NCBI RefSeq assembly: GCF_041435115.1
Contig: NZ_CP108046.1
Location: 3,410,001-3,474,000, forward strand
Direction of reading: 5' to 3'
Length of the DNA: 64,000 nucleotides
Origin: Streptomyces sp. NBC_00289
GTDB lineage: Bacteria > Actinomycetota > Actinomycetes > Streptomycetales > Streptomycetaceae
A model generated the notes under the pieces. The model ran no database searches, was not told the DNA's origin, and saw nothing but the letters and a program-made list of their open reading frames with translations. Numbering within the stretch: position 1 is the stretch's first letter; each line of letters opens with the position of its first letter. Positions 62,255 through 64,000 of the stretch are shown piece after piece. Made by a program: the position numbers and the translations under genes.

Positions 62255-62813
62255 CGGAGGCGGTCGGGCGACCACCTCCGCGAAGATCGTGGTGGCCGGC
62301 GGCTTCGGCGTCGGCAAGACCACGTTCGTGGGCGCCGTCTCCGAGATCAACCCGTTGCGCACGGAGGCCGTCATGACGTCCGCGAGCGCGGGCATCGACG
62401 ACCTGACCCACACCGGGGACAAGACCACCACCACGGTGGCCATGGACTTCGGCCGTATCACGCTCGACCAGGACCTGATCCTGTACCTGTTCGGCACCCC
62501 CGGCCAGGACCGCTTCTGGTTCATGTGGGACGACCTGGTGCGGGGCGCCATCGGCGCGATCGTCCTGGTCGACACCCGCCGTCTCGCCGACTGCTTCCCG
62601 GCCGTCGACTACTTCGAGAACAGCGGCCTGCCGTTCGTCGTCGCGCTCAACGGCTTCGAAGGGCACCAGCCGTACGCTCCCGAGGAGGTGCGGGAGGCGC
62701 TCCAGATCGGTCCGGACACCCCGATCATCACCACGGACGCCCGCCACCGGTCCGACGCCAAGAGCGCGCTGATCACGCTGGTGGAGCACGCGCTCATGGC
62801 ACGGCTGCGGTAG
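62235..62813 (+). CDS. cvnD1: Conservon GTPase CvnD1
   Basis: 192 aa, a small Ras-like/MglA-related GTPase. P-loop GGFGVGKTTFVGAVSEI (about 22-38), switch region TTTTVAMDFGRI, G3 FGTPGQDRFWFMW (about 86-98), and ALNGFEGH in place of the usual NKxD. The GTG at 62235 lies inside cvnC1, so the two are translationally coupled. It completes the cvnA-B-C-D module. Confidence 0.96.
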   Translation: MDFASSDGGGRATTSAKIVVAGGFGVGKTTFVGAVSEINPLRTEAVMTSASAGIDDLTHTGDKTTTTVAMDFGRITLDQDLILYLFGTPGQDRFWFMWDDLVRGAIGAIVLVDTRRLADCFPAVDYFENSGLPFVVALNGFEGHQPYAPEEVREALQIGPDTPIITTDARHRSDAKSALITLVEHALMARLR

Positions 62814-62971
62814 CACGCAAAACGGGAGTGACGTACGGCAGTTGTCGTAGATGTACCGGAGCCGGCTGTGTCCTTAGACACGGTCGGCCACGGTGTTCAT
62901 AACGTTTCGGCAGAGGAATCGGGTGGTATGGCCACTCGTCGCGGTCATCCGGTCTCGCTGCGCGCACGAAG

Positions 62972-62998
62972 GCCCCGTCATTTGACGGGGCTCGCTCT
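62972..62998 (+). terminator. Terminator of the cvn1 operon
   Basis: GCCCCGTC (62972-62979) pairs with GACGGGGC (62984-62991) around ATTT and is followed by TCGCTCTTT. It closes the operon about 160 bp after cvnD1. The rest of the 377-bp gap 62814-63190 holds the promoter region of the next kinase gene and a small GTGTC-TTA-GACAC hairpin near 62869. Confidence 0.85.
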
Positions 62999-63190
62999 TT
63001 ATGACCGTTTTATCTAGGGCTTACATCACTCGGAATCCTCATCTTCCACTGTTTGGAAGTGCGCAGGCCGTCGTGCTGGAATGCCTGAACTGCCCAATAG
63101 TCAAAGACGTACTCATCAGACGATGCGTCCCTGGGCTCTGAGACACAGCGGCACAACGTTGGTGCCGGCCGCCGGAAGGTTGTTGGTCGA

Positions 63191-64000
63191 GTGAGGCGAA
63201 GCAAGAACGGTCCCGAGCCGTCGGCCCGGGGCAACTTCACCCCGCCGCCGCGCGGAGCGGCGCCCGCCCCTGTGCCCGGTTCGGAGCCGACGGCAGCCCC
63301 CGCTTCCGGTGGCGGCCGTTTCTCCCCGCGCAACTGGCGGGTGCCGACCCGGCTGAACGCGATCCTGCTCATACCCGTGGTCGTCGGCCTCATCATGGGC
63401 GGCTTCCAGGTGAAGAGCTCGATCGACACCTGGCAGGAGGCGCAGGACGCGGAGAACACGGCGCGCCTGGTGCGCGCCGCCTCGAACTACAGCAACGCCC
63501 TGCTCGTCGAGCGCGATGTCACCGCCGCGCCGCTGCTCCAGGGCAAGGGGCAGGACGACCCGACGGTCAAGGCCGCCCGCGCCGCCACGGACAAGAGCGC
63601 CGACGAGTTCGACAAGGCCGCCGAGAGCATGCCCGACCGGGCCAACCTCCAGCGCCGCCTGGCCCGCTTCCGCAAGGTGGAGCCGGGGCTGCAGCAGATC
63701 CGCGCCAAGGCCTACACCTCCGAGCGCACGGGCGTGCAGACCGAGGAAAGCTACGTCGCCGTCGAGCACACGCTGCTCGAGTTCTCCAACGAGCTCGGCC
63801 TGGGCACCGGCAACATCACCAGCTACGGCCGCACGGTCTACGCGGTCGCACTCGCCAAGGGCGCGCTCTCCCTCGAGCGCTCCATCGGCATGCACCTGCT
63901 GATCAAGCCCGGTCCGGGCCAGGGCAGCCTGGCCACCCAGCGCATCGCCCTCACCTCGTACGCCTACCTGGAGGGCATCGCCATCCAGGAGTACCAGGGC
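63191..64000 (+). CDS. Second CvnA-like sensor kinase, N-terminal part (runs off right edge)
   Basis: 270 codons are present with no stop before the window ends. From the GTG at 63191 (VRRSKNGPEPSARGNFTPPP) a proline-rich N-terminus leads to a membrane segment LNAILLIPVVVGLIMGGF (about 54-71) and an outer helical NIT-like sensor domain (TARLVRAASNYSNALLVERD, LLEFSNELGLGTGN, LSLERSIGMHLL). The layout matches CvnA1 (FSPRNWRVPTRL against the same position there). It is therefore probably the first gene of a second conservon or a related orphan kinase. Confidence 0.85.
   Translation, partial: MRRSKNGPEPSARGNFTPPPRGAAPAPVPGSEPTAAPASGGGRFSPRNWRVPTRLNAILLIPVVVGLIMGGFQVKSSIDTWQEAQDAENTARLVRAASNYSNALLVERDVTAAPLLQGKGQDDPTVKAARAATDKSADEFDKAAESMPDRANLQRRLARFRKVEPGLQQIRAKAYTSERTGVQTEESYVAVEHTLLEFSNELGLGTGNITSYGRTVYAVALAKGALSLERSIGMHLLIKPGPGQGSLATQRIALTSYAYLEGIAIQEYQG

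Overview
This 64 kb window is chromosomal DNA of a Streptomyces, very close in gene order to the S. coelicolor SCO5541-SCO5591 core region, read in the opposite direction. The evidence is the very high GC with strong third-position GC, frequent GTG starts, and genes such as nsdA, hupS, ndgR, absB-type rnc, glcP and a conservon (cvn1). Nearly all of it is conserved core chromosome. There is no prophage, insertion sequence, CRISPR array or biosynthetic cluster.

Layout. 1-3.6 kb: the first ten codons of rpsP at the left edge, a SprT-like metallopeptidase, an archaeal-type prolyl-tRNA synthetase homologue that lacks about 48 residues of its catalytic core, and a divergent methyltransferase. 3.6-16.6 kb: ffh, the nitrogen operon amtB-glnB-glnD with a GlnR-like box, nsdA, a lone prim-pol domain protein, ftsY, a flavin-dependent oxidoreductase and glucose permease glcP. 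16.8-22.8 kb: smc, a 67-aa coiled-coil protein, acylphosphatase and a membrane-anchored CAP-domain protein. 23-25.4 kb: two small regulator/reductase pairs (MerR-SDR and HxlR-flavodoxin), each with a clear palindrome between the divergent genes. 25.4-32.8 kb: the housekeeping run mutM, rnc, rpmF, DUF177, a DivIVA-like coiled-coil protein, coaD, rsmD, recG. 33-37.8 kb: a two-gene HSP90-like/TPR cassette placed between recG and the FakA-like DAK gene. 37.9-50.5 kb: DAK protein, rpmB, thiD-thiL, a stand-alone RAM domain, a DUF3515 lipoprotein, ddl, gpsA, plsC, cofC, hupS, leuD-leuC. 50.7-56.9 kb: ndgR, a DUF4188/MerR pair, five tRNA genes (three Glu, two Gln), a HAD phosphatase, gltX carrying a dispersed-repeat-like sequence inside its start region, an FAH-family hydrolase and a 62-aa protein with a duplicated ANPRRT motif. 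57.5-64 kb: conservon cvnA1-B1-C1-D1, then the first 270 codons of a second CvnA-like sensor kinase running off the right edge.

How the parts work together. SRP (Ffh) and its receptor (FtsY) lie on either side of the ammonium uptake and PII control genes. SMC, HupS and the DivIVA-like protein serve chromosome organisation and polar growth. GltX sits beside tRNA-Glu and tRNA-Gln genes. No GlnRS is in view, so Gln-tRNA is probably made by transamidation of Glu-tRNA(Gln). NdgR lies divergent from leuCD, which it is known to regulate in Streptomyces. The items most worth following are the deleted ProRS, the HSP90-TPR pair, the ANPRRT small protein, the repeat inside gltX and the operators at glcP, the CAP-domain gene and the three regulator pairs.
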